Shown one piece after another: positions 1 through 12,559 of a DNA stretch of 64,000 bases. This DNA comes from Dactylis glomerata (lineage: Eukaryota; Streptophyta; Magnoliopsida; Poales; Poaceae). The number at the start of each line of letters is the position of its first letter. Position 1 is the first letter of the stretch. Under the pieces are notes generated by a model, which searched no databases, was not told where the DNA came from, and saw nothing but the letters and a program-made list of their open reading frames with translations. A program made the translations under genes and the position numbers. Location of the stretch: contig QXEO01002092.1 of the NCBI GenBank assembly GCA_007115705.1, forward strand, positions 372,001 to 436,000. The letters run 5' to 3'.

Positions 1-1569
1 CTTGCAAACTGAACAGTAAGTGAAAGAGCAAGCTCACCATTCTTATCTTAGTGGATGGCCCAATATGAGTTAGTCACCGTGCATCAAGTGAAGACCAGGC
101 TATTTAGAAATTGGCATCCTCTTGCATAGAAGTGGAAAATGTATGTTTAGAAGATCACTTGTAATTAGTAGATACTTTTATTGTGCTTCAGATTCAGAAT
201 GTACCCCAAAAAATAGTTAACTGAATCTCCTCTATATGTGTCAACATAGTTCAGTATCTACCATCAACAAATATAAGCGAGTACCTACACCATTAAAAAA
301 AACTTATTTCTCTGGAATATCAGCATGCACACATCAAAGAGGAAGAGCAAGGACAAGGCATACTACCATAATCTGCAGGGACTAGGATGGGTATTTTGAT
401 GTTGATTTTGCTGTCATCCTCCACATCTGGTCTCACCTCGTTGCTGCCGGGGTGACCTGCAACTGTAAGAGAGACAAGATCAGATGGAGGAAGGGACATG
501 CTCGTGTGGGTGAGGAGCCTTACCTGTGGAGAAAAAGAACCAAGTCGAGCTAGTCCTCTTGCTGATGTGCTGGACGCCAGGGGTCATGGTAGCCTGGATT
601 CATGGCGATCTACATTAAAATATTCTGCTTAGGTAATTCCAAGTTTTCTAATTCAATAATATCAATTTGTCTAAATCAATTGAACTGATCAGTAACGCTG
701 AGGCCAACAAGGATGATATCATAGAAGGATGTGAACAAGAACGGACAGAACCTGCTCGCACTTCCAGCTCCATGGCCGTCCTCCTCAACACATGGTCGCC
801 GGTGGCGAGATGCCGCTGCTGGGATGCGCCCCTGGAGGTCGAGCTCCTCCCGTACGTTACCTTTGCGTCATCCCCCGCCGGCTGCTTATAGAGAGAGAGG
901 AGATCAGACCGCAGAGAGAGCACAAATGAGGGAGAGAGAGGCCAGGAGGGCTACCTATAGGCGGGTGCCGCGGGTCGACCGGCAGCAAGGAGCTATGGCG
1001 GCGCCGTCCTCCTCCACCTGAAGCTCCGGCGGCTGGGCTTGGGAAACCCTAGCGGGTGAGAAGAGGAGGGGAACGGGAGAGGAGATGTTGTGGCTGCTGC
1101 AGCTGCATCTAGGGTTTTCACGGGGCTAATCCCCACTCCTTCACACGCCCGCGTGAAACTGGCAAGGGCAGCTTGTCCGGGCAGGGAGGCGGCGGTGTAG
1201 CATGGCGTACGGCGGCACCTCGCCGGCCGCCACGCGCGCACGAGCTGGGAAGGGAAGGACGAAATGGCACCTGAAATGTCGATTTTGCCCCTGTACACCC
1301 GCAAGACCACAAGTATGCCACCGCGTCTCTCTCCTCTTCCTTCCGCCTGCACCAAGAACAAAATGTCGAATGGTCACTGACGAGCGGCCCCTGCAGAACG
1401 CGAGCCCATATTTCAATGGAACTGGCTAGATCACCGCGTGTGAAAGAACAAAATAGAGAGAGAACGGACGGTCCGGATCAAGCACGCTATCTAAATCCGA
1501 CGATGCAGACCATCTGTGTCCTCAGAGGGCCTGGGAGCACTGGGTTCCTCATGGCTATATTTTGAAGGA
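1..1569. other. Unassigned flank with GC-rich leader-like block
   Basis: No gene is recognised. Positions 1-650 are AT-rich and featureless. Positions about 720-1430 are GC-rich. Read on the minus strand they resemble a plant 5' leader, with AAACCCTAG-like and CT-rich stretches and several short overlapping frames, but no frame gives a known domain. It may be a captured first exon/5'UTR of a gene once read on the minus strand, or a promoter region of something lying left of the window. The block ends just before the first Helitron-like terminus. Confidence 0.4.
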
Positions 1570-2977
1570 CTAGGAAGTTTCGCGCGGCGTTACGCCGCGC
1601 CCGTGGTGTTATTTTTGGTAGTTTATTATTTATTTAGAGTGTTTTTGTTGACGCCCTATTGAAAAATACTATCAGATAGTTATAGCCAAAATTACCGGGG
1701 GAGTGAATTATACGGGTTGAAGTATTTACTTATTTGGAGTATTATTTTTTGAGCCTCCGCGTACTTACCTTTTAAAAATTGAAGCTTAAAACAAAAGTCT
1801 TCTCGAAGTTATCGTAGGAGAATCCCGATATTTGTTTGAGTGCATATTTTGACCAATTTCATATCTAGCTTTTAACTGGTGAAGCCCAAATGAAAATTTC
1901 GTACTTGTTATGCCAATCTTATAGTAAAAGTAGTTAGTGTTTAGAATTTGTTTTGTGGTTGTCGCATATTTACCATTTAAATGGTGAAGGTTAAAAGAAA
2001 AGTCATCTCAAAGTAATTGCAGGAAAACTTGTACTGAAGTTACCGTTGAATAGTTGTGTGTGAAGTTATGTTAAATACTTACCGCACTTGTACCGATAGA
2101 AAAATAATATTAATAAATTACCATCAAGAAATTGTGCACCGTTGAAAACTTACCATTAGATAACTACCGCTAAAATTATTGTTGGATAATTACTGTAATT
2201 AGTTTATTTATTGTTGGGGTTTGAAAATTTTGTCAAAGAATTAGGTTAGTATGAAATTATCGACACTTACTTCTGATTGGAGGGAGTACTACATAAGAAG
2301 GTAGTTACTGTTGAAGAGTTGTGAGGAAAATTCATGTCAAGTAATTACCGCTCTAAGTTTAAGGAAATATAATTACCACTCTTGTGCCGATGGGAAAATA
2401 ACGTTGATAAATTACCGTAAAAAAATTGCACACCGTTCAAAAAACTATTACGTAATTATCGTCAAAATTATTAAAGGTGAATTATAGTAGGGATTAAATA
2501 ATTTTGTCAAAAAAATATTCCTGCAGCATTGAAGAAATACTGGTAAAAAAATTGGCTTCAAAGAATTAAGAGCCGTTGAAAAATTACTGCGGTTGAATAG
2601 GTATGCCGGAATGAATTACACTTGGAAAATACTATTGGATGAATTAGTGTTAAAAATTTTATAAGAAAAATTTACAGCAAAAAATTATAACACAAAATAC
2701 ACTGTTCACTCACACACAGTTCATATCGGGCGGCACTGTTTATGTCGGGATACTGTTCATGGGTACTACTGTTCCTGCCGGTGCTGTTTTTACACCAGGG
2801 ACTGTTCGCGCGCACGCACTGCTTAACCGATACTGTTCACGCGTAATCACTGTTCATGACGCGTAATCACTGTTTATGACGGGTGCTGTTCACGCGTAAT
2901 CACTGTTTATGACGGGTGCTGTTCGATGACGTGGCGGGGCTGGTGGAGCTCTAAATCTTGGAGTCTTTATATATGTA
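1570..2977 (-). mobile_element. Helitron-like element 1 (non-autonomous)
   Basis: The left edge reads ACTAGG, then an 8 bp perfect hairpin (GCGCGGCG, 3 nt loop, CGCCGCGC, 1582-1600). On the minus strand this is hairpin, short spacer, CTAG, T: the canonical Helitron 3' end. The body is AT-rich with no Rep/helicase, and the right part carries ACTGTTCA-type repeats. It ends at TATATATGTA, directly against the next CTAG terminus. The 3' end is well supported. The 5' end (expected TC on the minus strand) is not resolved, so the right boundary is inferred. It shares internal sequence with 7380-7960. Confidence 0.5.
2701..2930. repeat. ACTGTTCA-type interspersed short repeats
   Basis: About a dozen copies of ACTGTTCA/ACTGTTTA-like octamers occur at irregular 15-25 bp spacing, including repeats of CGCGTAATCACTGTT and TGACGGGTGCTGTTC. 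Similar copies recur at 7290-7350 and 7985-8200, at the same end of the neighbouring element. This suggests a conserved subterminal domain of this Helitron-like family. Confidence 0.65.
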
Positions 2978-3689
2978 CTAGGAAGGTAGGCGCGGCGGCA
3001 CGCCGCGCCCGTTAATCCATCTTAGTCCGATGTTGAAGCGATTAAGTTTTTTTCTTCATCAACATCTCTATAATATTAAATAAAATATTCATATCATTAG
3101 AACAGATCGTGAAAGAAAATGTTCCTTATTTGTTAGTATCTTTCTTAGTCAGATCAGAGAAATTGAAGGACATTATATTATTGCCATAAAATAGAAAAAA
3201 TGGGAAAGGGAAGATCATTAATAAAAGATGGCTGACTTGAATTTTTTAAGTTTGATCATGTTTAAATAAAAGGGTATCAACATTTATGCCACTCAATTAG
3301 TATATTAGACTAATGGTGAAATATTTCAAAAATATTGTTATATTTTGTGCAATCTCCGTAAAAGTTTGAGATAGTTTGAATCTTCAAAAAAGTGTGAGAT
3401 AGTTCTCTACTTTTAAGCGAAATACTTAGTAGGTATACAACATCGGTGATGTCACATTTTATTTGTAAAATTATACTGTATAAACATAGATCGTGGCTAC
3501 CCTTACTCCGAAGGAACGTCCTTTTTGCTATCCGGTGTGGTATGTCAATTTATTGCCAAATACTATGAAATTATGGCACCCTTATGCAGCCATTACAGGA
3601 CCATATCGGACACTGACTCATGATCTATTTTACCGCTGCTAATAACTGTGTAAACTGCACAAACGGAGCTAACTCAACCGACAAAAGTG

Positions 3690-4260
3690 AACAACACATC
3701 AGTACCCGACCCGATAGAAATTCCCGTGATGCGGTGGTGACCTTCTCCACCGTGGAGGTTCCTGGACGCCTAGAGCTCCCACCCTGATTTGGCGGACGGC
3801 GGGGAAGACCACGGAGCGCGCGGTCGCCGGTGGACCTTCCTGCTCCATCTCCAGCTTCGACGCGCTTGGTAGCTGGTGCCTCTTCCTGCTCGACGGGACC
3901 ACCACGACCGGCCTTGCCTCTGCCCGGCGACCGATCTGTTGATTCCGTCCAGCGTCGCCAGCGGAGGGGCTCGACCGGCGGCGACTCTTTCGCTTCCCGG
4001 CAGCAGCTATGACCCAGAATGTGAGGGACACGGGAGAAGGAGACTTGTGGCCCGGATTCCACTTGCCGCCCGTCAACGGCCGGGCCGCGGGCTGCTCCTC
4101 CCCCAGTGCGCCGCGGCCTGCTCCACCCACTGAGCCACATGTGCACTGCATTCGTCCGGGAGCCGCTCCGGCTGCCGTTTGCCTGAATCGGCTGCAGCGC
4201 GCAGCTACAGAGCTAATCGGACTTGGGGAGTTAACTGAAGGTTTGCTCCCTTATACTCTC
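3690..4260. other. GC-rich captured-fragment candidate
   Basis: A sharply GC-rich island inside an AT-rich element. Overlapping open frames exist on both strands (longest about 170 codons, minus), but their composition is Arg/Pro/Gly-rich and no domain is recognised. It looks like a captured 5' exon or promoter segment rather than a working gene. Confidence 0.35.
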
Positions 4261-5699
4261 TAATTTAGTTTAGCTGTCAAAATGAGTGGCCAATCTTGTA
4301 GACATGCACCACCCGTTTCTCCACATTTATAACTCTTCACTTTGTCAGCTCGATGAAAATTCGTTGTTCAATCTTCTATAACTTATACTGCTTTCTAAAC
4401 CGACAGATTTAGTCCTGAAGTTGGTAATGATTTTTTAGTATGAATCATGTACACACAAGTATGAATCGCCACTCTTTTCTAAATCCATTTAACAAAATCA
4501 GTGTTTGATCTCGTATGGTTTACAAACCCACATATTCGTTCCTAGAGAATTTAATTCTATCATTCTTAGAGTAGGAAGAAAGAATTATAACTTCTGTGAT
4601 ATCGTAAGCAGCATTTATGCTAACTAAAACATTTCGAAGCATTTTTTGTAGCAAGAAAGAATGAAAACTTATTGCAATTGATCAATACCTTGGAATACAA
4701 ATCTGAAGCATCGGTTTTGCTAACACAATTTTTCCATTCTTACTTTTTTTTTGTGAAAGGTACTTTTAGCCAAGTATTCATGAGTTTCTGTTGGATTTTG
4801 TAAGCAAAATATGGTAGTTCTATTGGGGCAACAAATAGAACATTTGTTCATTAAAGATGCATGTGTAATCAAACTTATATGATTTCTACCTAGCTTCTTT
4901 TTCCTGAACATTTGCAATTTTAAAGTAGGGGTTAACTCGTGTAGGAAAAAAGGAAGGGAATCAGTACCATGAGGGGCGACGGGCTGTTTTGCCAAAGACC
5001 GCGCCTCCAAGTACATGGCCCCTAAGAAAGGTACCAGAAAACGTGGAACCTTCAATCCTAAAGCTGAGGTTTATGCACCTTAGAAGCGTAGAACGCCTTG
5101 TGACCTTAAAGAAAGAATGAGTACACTACCATTTCCTTAGCTCAGAGTATTACAACATGTCATTATAATCAACAGCAAGAAACCTCTAGTTTTGTTCTTT
5201 TGAATAGACGTCCCAAATAATTGCTATTTAGAAATGATGTGTTACTAAGTTGTACTCACAACATATGTCCCATATGAGATTATTAGTTTGGGTGGCCCAC
5301 TAAAAATTCTCACGCAGCAGTAAATCTGAGAAACATCAATCATTGATCTGGTGATACCATGGTAAATACAAAATTCAGGAGTTGTCGTAGCCTGACATGA
5401 CCTATGCAACTCAGAAATTCTAACTAACCTGAAGTTGCTCTTTGATGCCATTAGAGATCTAGAACCTCTTGTTGGCAGGCATATTTATAATCGACATATC
5501 TATAACATATTTTTTCTTTCCTCTGACGATCTTGAATCCAATAGGGTAATTGTGTCCTTGTGAACCTTTTTCTTTTCAGTACTGAAAACCTGAGGTCACA
5601 AAAATAGATCAGCTTGTAGGCGAAGCATTGAATTGCTACGAAATTATGATAAATAAACAACAACTTGCAATACTGAACACATCTCACTGAAAATGGTTA

Positions 5700-7065
5700 C
5701 CTTGTTGCAGGTTCAGCTGGAAGACGACGGTGTCCATCTATAGGAAGACCGTTCGATGTTGGCTGTGTGGGGTACACAAAGAAAATACATAAGCAGGGAG
5801 GTATGCAACAGAAAATGAGCCCTTAAGTAATATTCGTTGCCTAAATATATGCATGTTTGGAAATGTATGTACGCTGTCTATGTCGGTCAATGGGATATGC
5901 AAATAACATGTACTTCAGAATATAAGTAATGCTGTTGAAGTAGTATTTATGATGACCATTCGCTGATAGTATCTGTAGCCCAATTGATTTGTACCGGAAG
6001 AGAAGCAAAGATTCAAACACTGTTTGTTTGACAACTATTTAAAAAAATAATCATACCAAAATGATTTGCAGGAAGAAAATCAATACTTGAATCAATGTAT
6101 TTGGGAAATTAGAAATAGTGCTAGATAAAATAATTGTGGTAATCGGATGCTTGATAATATTGAAAAATAAAGTGATATTACTGGAAGGAGAAATAACTAA
6201 ATAGAGACAATATAGTATACTTGTGCAAGGAAGAGCATGAATGGTTCTACAACAATGAAATATTTCCACTACTCAAACCCTGAAGTAACCAACTAAAAAA
6301 AGATCAGCTTGTAGACAAACCATTGTATTTCTGAAAAAATTGTATAATCAATATACGACAACTTACATATATAACACAGCTCCATGAAATTGATGCAGTG
6401 TTGTAGGTCCAACCTGAACCTGGCGGTGTCAATGTTCAAGAAGGCCGCGTGAGGAGAGGAGAGGCCGCGTGAGGAGAGGAGGACGGCAACTCCATGAAAA
6501 CTCATGCAATGCTGTAGGTCCGCCTTGAACTTTGCAGCGTCCATGTCCAAGAAGGCGACATGATCAGAGGAGGTGGAGGTTCTAGAGCGGGCTGTAGGCG
6601 TCCAGCGATCGAGGCATACAGCGTGCCCGAGCTCGTCGAGCCTGGTGTCGACGGAGAGGATGCCAGACCACGACTGCATCCATCGCACGGCTTCATGAGT
6701 GTGAGCTCGTCGTCGGCGCCAAGGCAGAAGACGGTGGGCATGTAGAGCTCCCATGCTGCGAGGAATCAAGAAAAACCTCGTCGAAGTAGCAAGGTGCGCA
6801 TACACTGGAAGGAACCGTGGAGCGGTGCCAACGGACGTCACGTCGGAGCCGAGCAAAAGGTACACACTATTTGTGGCTGCCTCTCCATCGGCCTCTTCAC
6901 GTGGCTTTCTGATATGATGATGGTGAGATGATGAATAGAGGTGGGTTCTTGCATCACCGCGAAAATTGTTAATGGCGACGGGCGTTGCCGGGTCTTCTGC
7001 CATCTGTGCTGATATCTCTCTTTTTTTTTCTCTACTTTGGTGCTACTGCTCTCTCTTCTGCTCAC
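5700..7065 (-). pseudogene. Captured gene-like region with a repeated block
   Basis: A related stretch of about 45-50 bp occurs three times (about 5703-5750, 6400-6450 and 6508-6560). On the minus strand the last two encode variants of 'FLDMDAAKFKADLQHC'. From 7003 down to about 6300 the minus strand has a long open frame and a plausible coding composition, but the product is not recognised. A 20 bp tandem duplication (about 6442-6480) sits inside it. The best reading is exons of a captured host gene with local duplication, not expressed as a full protein. Confidence 0.35.
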
Positions 7066-7665
7066 AAGATGGGGAGGAAGGCGAGAGTGAGTGCACAGAG
7101 TTCTAGATGGGTAAGGTTCTAGAGAGGCCGGTGGAGAAGATCAGACTGGATTGATATTTCTGGGGAGAGGTTGCACGTGTTGAGCTGTTAAATGAACAGC
7201 TCACGTATGAAGATATGGTATTTAGAACCGCTTTGACTACAGGGAAGACAAATCTAGAAGCAATACCGGCCATGGCAGCCCACATATAAAAAGATGTTAC
7301 TGTTCATGTGCAAAACACTGTTCATACGCACATGAACAGTACCGAACAACTGACTTGGCATAAAGAATTAAGCATCGCTGAAGACCTATGGTTGGTGAAT
7401 TAGTGCGGTTGAATAATTATGTGGGGATTTTTTTATCAAGAAAAGAATTATTGTCGACAAATTTTTGTTGAAAAATAACTAATATTCTAGTAGTAGTTAG
7501 TGGTTAGAGTGTGTTTTTTGGCCGTTGCATATTTACCATTTAAATGGTGATGGTTAAAAAATGAAGCCTTCTTATAGTTACCGCATGAATACTTCTACTA
7601 CATAAGAAGGTTGTTACTGTTGAAGAGCTGTGGGGGAAATTCATGTCAAATAATTACCGCTCTTG

Positions 7666-7731
7666 TACCGATGGAAAAATAACGTTGATAAATTGCCATA
7701 CCGATGGAAAAATAACGTTGATAAATTGCCA
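7666..7731. repeat. 33 bp tandem duplication
   Basis: Two back-to-back copies starting TACCGATGGAAAAATAACG occur at 7666-7698 and 7699-7731 and are identical by eye. A single copy of a related sequence lies in element 1 near 2380, so the duplication arose in this copy. Confidence 0.85.
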
Positions 7732-8614
7732 TCAAGAAATTGCGCACCATTGAAAAAAAATACTCTTACGTAATTATCACCAAAATTACTACAGGTAAAT
7801 TATAGTTGAGATTAAATAGTTTTATGAAAGAACTACCATTCCTGCACCGTTGAAGAAATACCGTTACAAAATTGGGTTCAAAAAATTATTATTGAAATTA
7901 CTATTGGATTGAATTGCACGTAGCGTTGAAATTTGTATAAAAAAATTTACTGCAAAAAAATTACAACACAACTATAGCAATTCACTATTCATAGGTACTG
8001 TTTATTTTGTGATACTGTTCACTGCAAAAAATACACCACAAACAACTATAGTGATTTACTATTCGTAGATACTGTTCATAGGCTACTGTTCATCCTGTGG
8101 TGCTGTTCTGTGACGTGGGTTGTCTCAGGGAGCTCTAAATCCCTTATCCTCTGTTCGTAGGCTACTGTTCATCCTGCGGTACTGTTCATATGAACAGCCC
8201 TGTGACGTGGTTTGTAAAAAATGAAGCAACACACAACCAGAATGTGCTTACACTGTAGATGATATGTACTGTAGATGCATCTACAGTGCAAGAAGGTGAG
8301 GTGGCATGCCTAAGAGCTCTCTAAAACTTCCAACCCTTATATATGTACTAGGAAGTTTAGACGCGGCGACACGCCGCGCCTGTTAGATTTGAATTGATGT
8401 GTGTAAAGCATGTGTAGTCTCGTCGAGTGTTTAAGTGATGACGTTGGCAAGGCAAATCATTCATAAAATAAGTATTAGCTATGCTACTAATTTATATCTA
8501 TACTCAATTAAATAGTTCATAGAATTATGGTACATGAACAGCGCTTGGTAGATTGTTGATTCTACTTACTCCATAGGAGGACACATTTTTTAGGATCAAA
8601 ACTTAATAGACGTG

Positions 8615-8886
8615 GTCAAGTAGCATAGTAGGACGGATAATCTCCTCGTTGCATCGTCTTAAGAGTTGTTAGTGGTGGGTGCTCTCTGCTCCATCGTCGA
8701 AGGAGAGAATGATGAGCTCTTTGGTTGGCACGGGGAGGCCGTGAACCGAAGTCAAGTAGCATAGTAGGACGGATAATCTCCTCGTTGCATCGTCTTAAGA
8801 GTTGTTAGTGGTGGGTGCTCTCTGCTCCATCGTCGAAGGAGAGAATGATGAGCTCTTTGGTTGGCACGGGGAGGCCGTGAACCAAA
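8615..8886. repeat. 136 bp tandem duplication
   Basis: Two direct copies begin GTCAAGTAGCATAGTAGGAC at 8615 and 8751, with a single visible difference near the end (GAACCGAA against GAACCAAA). This is a recent local duplication or an assembly duplication. No coding function is recognised. Confidence 0.9.
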
Positions 8887-9904
8887 GCGAGCTCTGCTTC
8901 GTCGTCATAAGGAATTGAGGGCTCGGCATCGGTTGTCCTGCAAGATACACAACATCACACATGAGTCAGAACTCAGAAAATCACACAGGAAAAAACAAAC
9001 AGCTCTGACATACAGCAGACATGACCTGCTCTAAACAGCTGCAAGGTGCTCGCAGTTTGATCTAAACTTCCGACGATTCACAGCACTGGTAGTAGCAGGT
9101 TTGAAGGAGTAGAAACAACTGCATGCACAGATGGAACAACACATGACCATGAAATCCACACTTCGTTCAGGGTACTCTCCAAATAAGCTGTGCATGCCGA
9201 AAATTGTTACGGAGTAATTGTTTCATGTTAACTTGAGCCTTCTAATGTCATTTTTATAAAGTTGAGTTACGTGAGCATTTGGTTGTGGTTGAAAGATGTA
9301 ACATAATTCATTTCCAAATACTGGAATGTCGAAGAATAGTTTGTCGGTGAGGATAAAAATTAAAACTGGAGAAGTACCCAGATATGTTCAGCATGTCTAA
9401 AGAAAACTAATCATCATGATAACAAAGATATTTACGAACAGAATATGCACATTGTTATCAGTAAATATATAAACTATACACTGATGTCAACATAAGCAGA
9501 CACAATTTAAATTGACAACACAGACAAAACATTGATGTATCTAATTTATGCAATCTTGGGCCTCAATTGGGTTGATTCAAAAGGGTCAAATGTATGATTG
9601 CAATGTCATGCCCACTCAAATTTTTCATGCCTAAACCAGGAGCGCCTTCTGCAAATATTTGCACATCCCGGATAAAAAGCTAATTAAATCAGGACAGGGT
9701 TGGGTCATAGTGCCTTTGAACTGCTGAAGCGAGGAATGGTGGCAGCCTGGCATATCTGAAACAACTATATTTGGTAAAGGTAACTGCTGTATTGAGGACT
9801 CTACCCAATTCTTGATCAACTACCTAGATGCAATGCCAAACGAACGACGAAAGCAGAGCTCAGTGGATGACAAACAAAAGAGCCCACTGTTTTGTGAAGA
9901 CAAA

Positions 9905-10340
9905 CACTGATCACCATCCGGCACGGTGGACCAACAGGTATGGAAATCCCCAACTGAACCCTGGTTCAAGCTTAATACTAATGACAACTATATTGAGGGT
10001 TCTGGACCAAGTGGTTGGGGTGTGGTCTTTAAGAGACGACCGTGTTCAGGTTGTAATGTCAGCCTGGGGCACAATATCGATGCAGCAGCGTTGAATGTGC
10101 TGAAGCTATTCCAAGCCTTGAGGCTCTGAAGGTTGCTGCTATGTACACTGATACACAAACCGAGTTGAGTCTTAACTTTCAGGGCCTCCTTACCAAACTG
10201 CAGTCCCCTACAGTCTTGATCAATGATCAGCGGAACAGTAAGGGATAGAAAATTGGCAACTCAAATCTACCTGGCCTTAGAAGGTCGGCTATAAGGGTGG
10301 CTCATGGCATTGCTCAATACAGTAGGTGTGTGTGTGTGGT
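9905..10340 (+). pseudogene. Decayed RNase H-like (RVT_3-type) domain
   Basis: Read across two frames, this gives the start of a plant RNase H-like domain: 'VWKSPTEPWFKLNTND', then 'GSGPSGWGVVF', then, after a frameshift near 10030, 'RDDRVQVVMSAWGTI', and after another shift 'AEAIPSLEALKVAAM'. This is the usual order W-P-KLN-D, GxGxVxRD, AE-AL of the domain found in plant LINE-type reverse transcriptases and stand-alone RNase H-like genes. The first catalytic Asp is replaced (NTND for NTDA) and the frames are broken. It is not functional and was probably carried as a fragment inside the surrounding Helitron-like element. Confidence 0.55.
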
Positions 10341-12559
10341 TCGGGTGCTATGAATGATCAATTCCAGAGTGTATGTTGGATCTGAACATGAATGACTGTA
10401 TGAAATTTTCTTATTCTGAGTAATATATAAACCCCATTATAAATAATCTCCTGTGAAATATGTAGAAATCCTATAAAACTCTGAGTGAGATATCCAACAA
10501 CTCCGATCGGAAAATATTCTAAGGATTTCAATTCTCCCATATTATTGAAAACTTTTGATTTAAAACAGGCTGTATACTTAATTGTCGAATATCTAGACAG
10601 AATCTAATACATCCATTAAATAGTTTCCCAATGCTTGTTAAAGTGTCCAACATCAAATAAGTAATCACAGATATAAATAGTGGAATGAATCATTGGACCA
10701 CCTTCTGTAAAATATATATTTCACAAATAAAATATAAAAAAGCTCGAACTACATTCTAGTTAAGTTAAAGTTTCTTGGAAGCTTTTGACATGGTATGTAT
10801 CATAGGTTTTATGAGGACTTCTTAATTAGCAGCTCATCAGGCTGAGAAACTGAATAGAATATTACCTATCGTCTCCTAGAAAGGCAAAAACATCTGCTAA
10901 TGGAGGGTCCAATAATTATGTGGTGATGTCGTTGTACACTTTCATACTTCTGTACGATCTGAGATGTTGCAACATACAGGATTAATAATTGCAATATTAA
11001 ATTTATTCACTCAAGCAGGATTGAATTCAAGGATTACCTGATCAGGTCTATCCATAAACTACAGATTATAGTAGGATTGTACCACCGAGAGTACTGCCAT
11101 GTGCAGAGAAGGCTATTCACAGAAGCCGTGAGCATGCTGATACACACTGTATGCTATGGCTCTCCATTCTTAATAATACAATTAGATGAAGGTTGGAATT
11201 GGTGTAAGACATATTTGTCCATTGTAATATTGATGGCGCGAGAATCCTGTACTTTGGCGAGCTGAATAACACAATGAGGATGATTCTGGTTTCACCATTC
11301 CGAACAATAAAGTCACCTGATATAGCAAAAAACGGTCAATGTTATAAAATAGAGGTATAATTAGATAAATGTACCTAAAAACTAAAAGAACTACCTTACA
11401 TACAATGGTATGGTTCTAGTTTCTACTAATAAGCATGGCATAAAGGTTGCATGTTTAATAAGTGGGTGCAACCGTTTATTTGTCAGCTTCATAAAATAAT
11501 GAAAACAGATAGATTCTAGGTCTGCTACTGGCAGTAAGAACGACCTAAGGGCATTATATTGCAAATAATCAATGACACCAGATAGCAGTGAGAACGCCTT
11601 TGATCACCTAGAGATGTCATCGTCGGACATGACCCTAAAGAATAAACCTGCACAAAAGGCCTATTTGTGCACAGCTGAGAGAGAATGCAAGATCATCTGC
11701 CACACCAGGATTGCAAGATCATCTGGCACACCAGCCAGAGCAAGAGAACTCAAGAGTTGTTGCCTGCAGCAGACACCTTCAGGTCAGCATACTCAATAGA
11801 CAAAACAATGCAGTGGCAGGCTTAATTTTTCACAATCTGAATCCTGAAACATCACGAATCTTACACCTTGCAATTTCTGAATCGAGAGCTGGAAGTCAAT
11901 AAACAAAAAAAATGAACAAAAGTCTGCAACCAAACTTTGTTCTTCACCTGATGGACAAACAAAGCAGTACCATTTTCATGTTTTGGAATTTCTCATCTAA
12001 ACCAAAACTTCATTTCATCAATGACCGTGAAGGAACAGATTTCTTTACTCCATTTTACCAAATGAACTAACCAGCCTAAAATATTCACTAACCTTATTTT
12101 TAGATGTTGATATGACTTTGAAGGCAGACGATTCTGCAATGGGACGCTGGGAGCAGAGATGCAGCGGCAAGCGCAGACCTAAACCCCTGCTTCCAGGCAC
12201 GGCCCAAAATCTTGGGCAGCGACGACACCTCCTGCCGTCAGCCCGTGAGCACTGGTGGCCCATGGTCAAGTTCGTCCACCTGTTGTCGTGGCACTGGTGG
12301 TGATTATCCATGGGATCTGCTGGAGATTGAATTAATAAACATCTAAATCTTACAAAAAATTAAGGGGATTAGTCAGCCAACAAAACAAATCCTCACAAAC
12401 ATACCATCGAACACTTGGCAGGCGCACCAAACTCGTGAACCAGATGTTGTTGTAGCGCGCATACGCGGGAGTGTATAGGGCAGCTGTAGCTGCACGCGTA
12501 GAGAGAAAAACGGTAGAGGACACACAACCAGGCGTTGTACCACCGTCAGCTCTTCTGGC
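10341..12559. other. Non-coding stretch, nothing recognised
   Basis: AT-rich intergenic or transposon-internal sequence. The short open frames have no domain, signal or conserved composition. No TSD-bounded insertion was found by eye. Confidence 0.5.

Larger units (their letters stand above)
2978..8347 (-). mobile_element. Helitron-like element 2, about 5.4 kb, with captured-looking blocks
   Basis: The left edge is CTAG at 2978-2981 followed by a 9 bp perfect hairpin (2989-3009, GGCGCGGCG / CGCCGCGCC), which is a minus-strand Helitron 3' end. The right end repeats the pattern of element 1: ACTGTTCA repeats, a GAGCTCT motif, then CTTATATATGTA against the next CTAG. The first and last kilobase are AT-rich and related to element 1. 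The centre holds unrelated GC-rich blocks (3690-4240, 4960-5060, 6400-7060), as expected for a Helitron that has picked up gene fragments. No Rep/helicase is visible. The 5' terminus is uncertain. Confidence 0.5.

Noticed and set aside
2701..2930. Regular short repeats considered as an array
   Set aside because: Spacing is irregular, units are only about 8 bp and the DNA is plant nuclear, so a CRISPR array is not an option.
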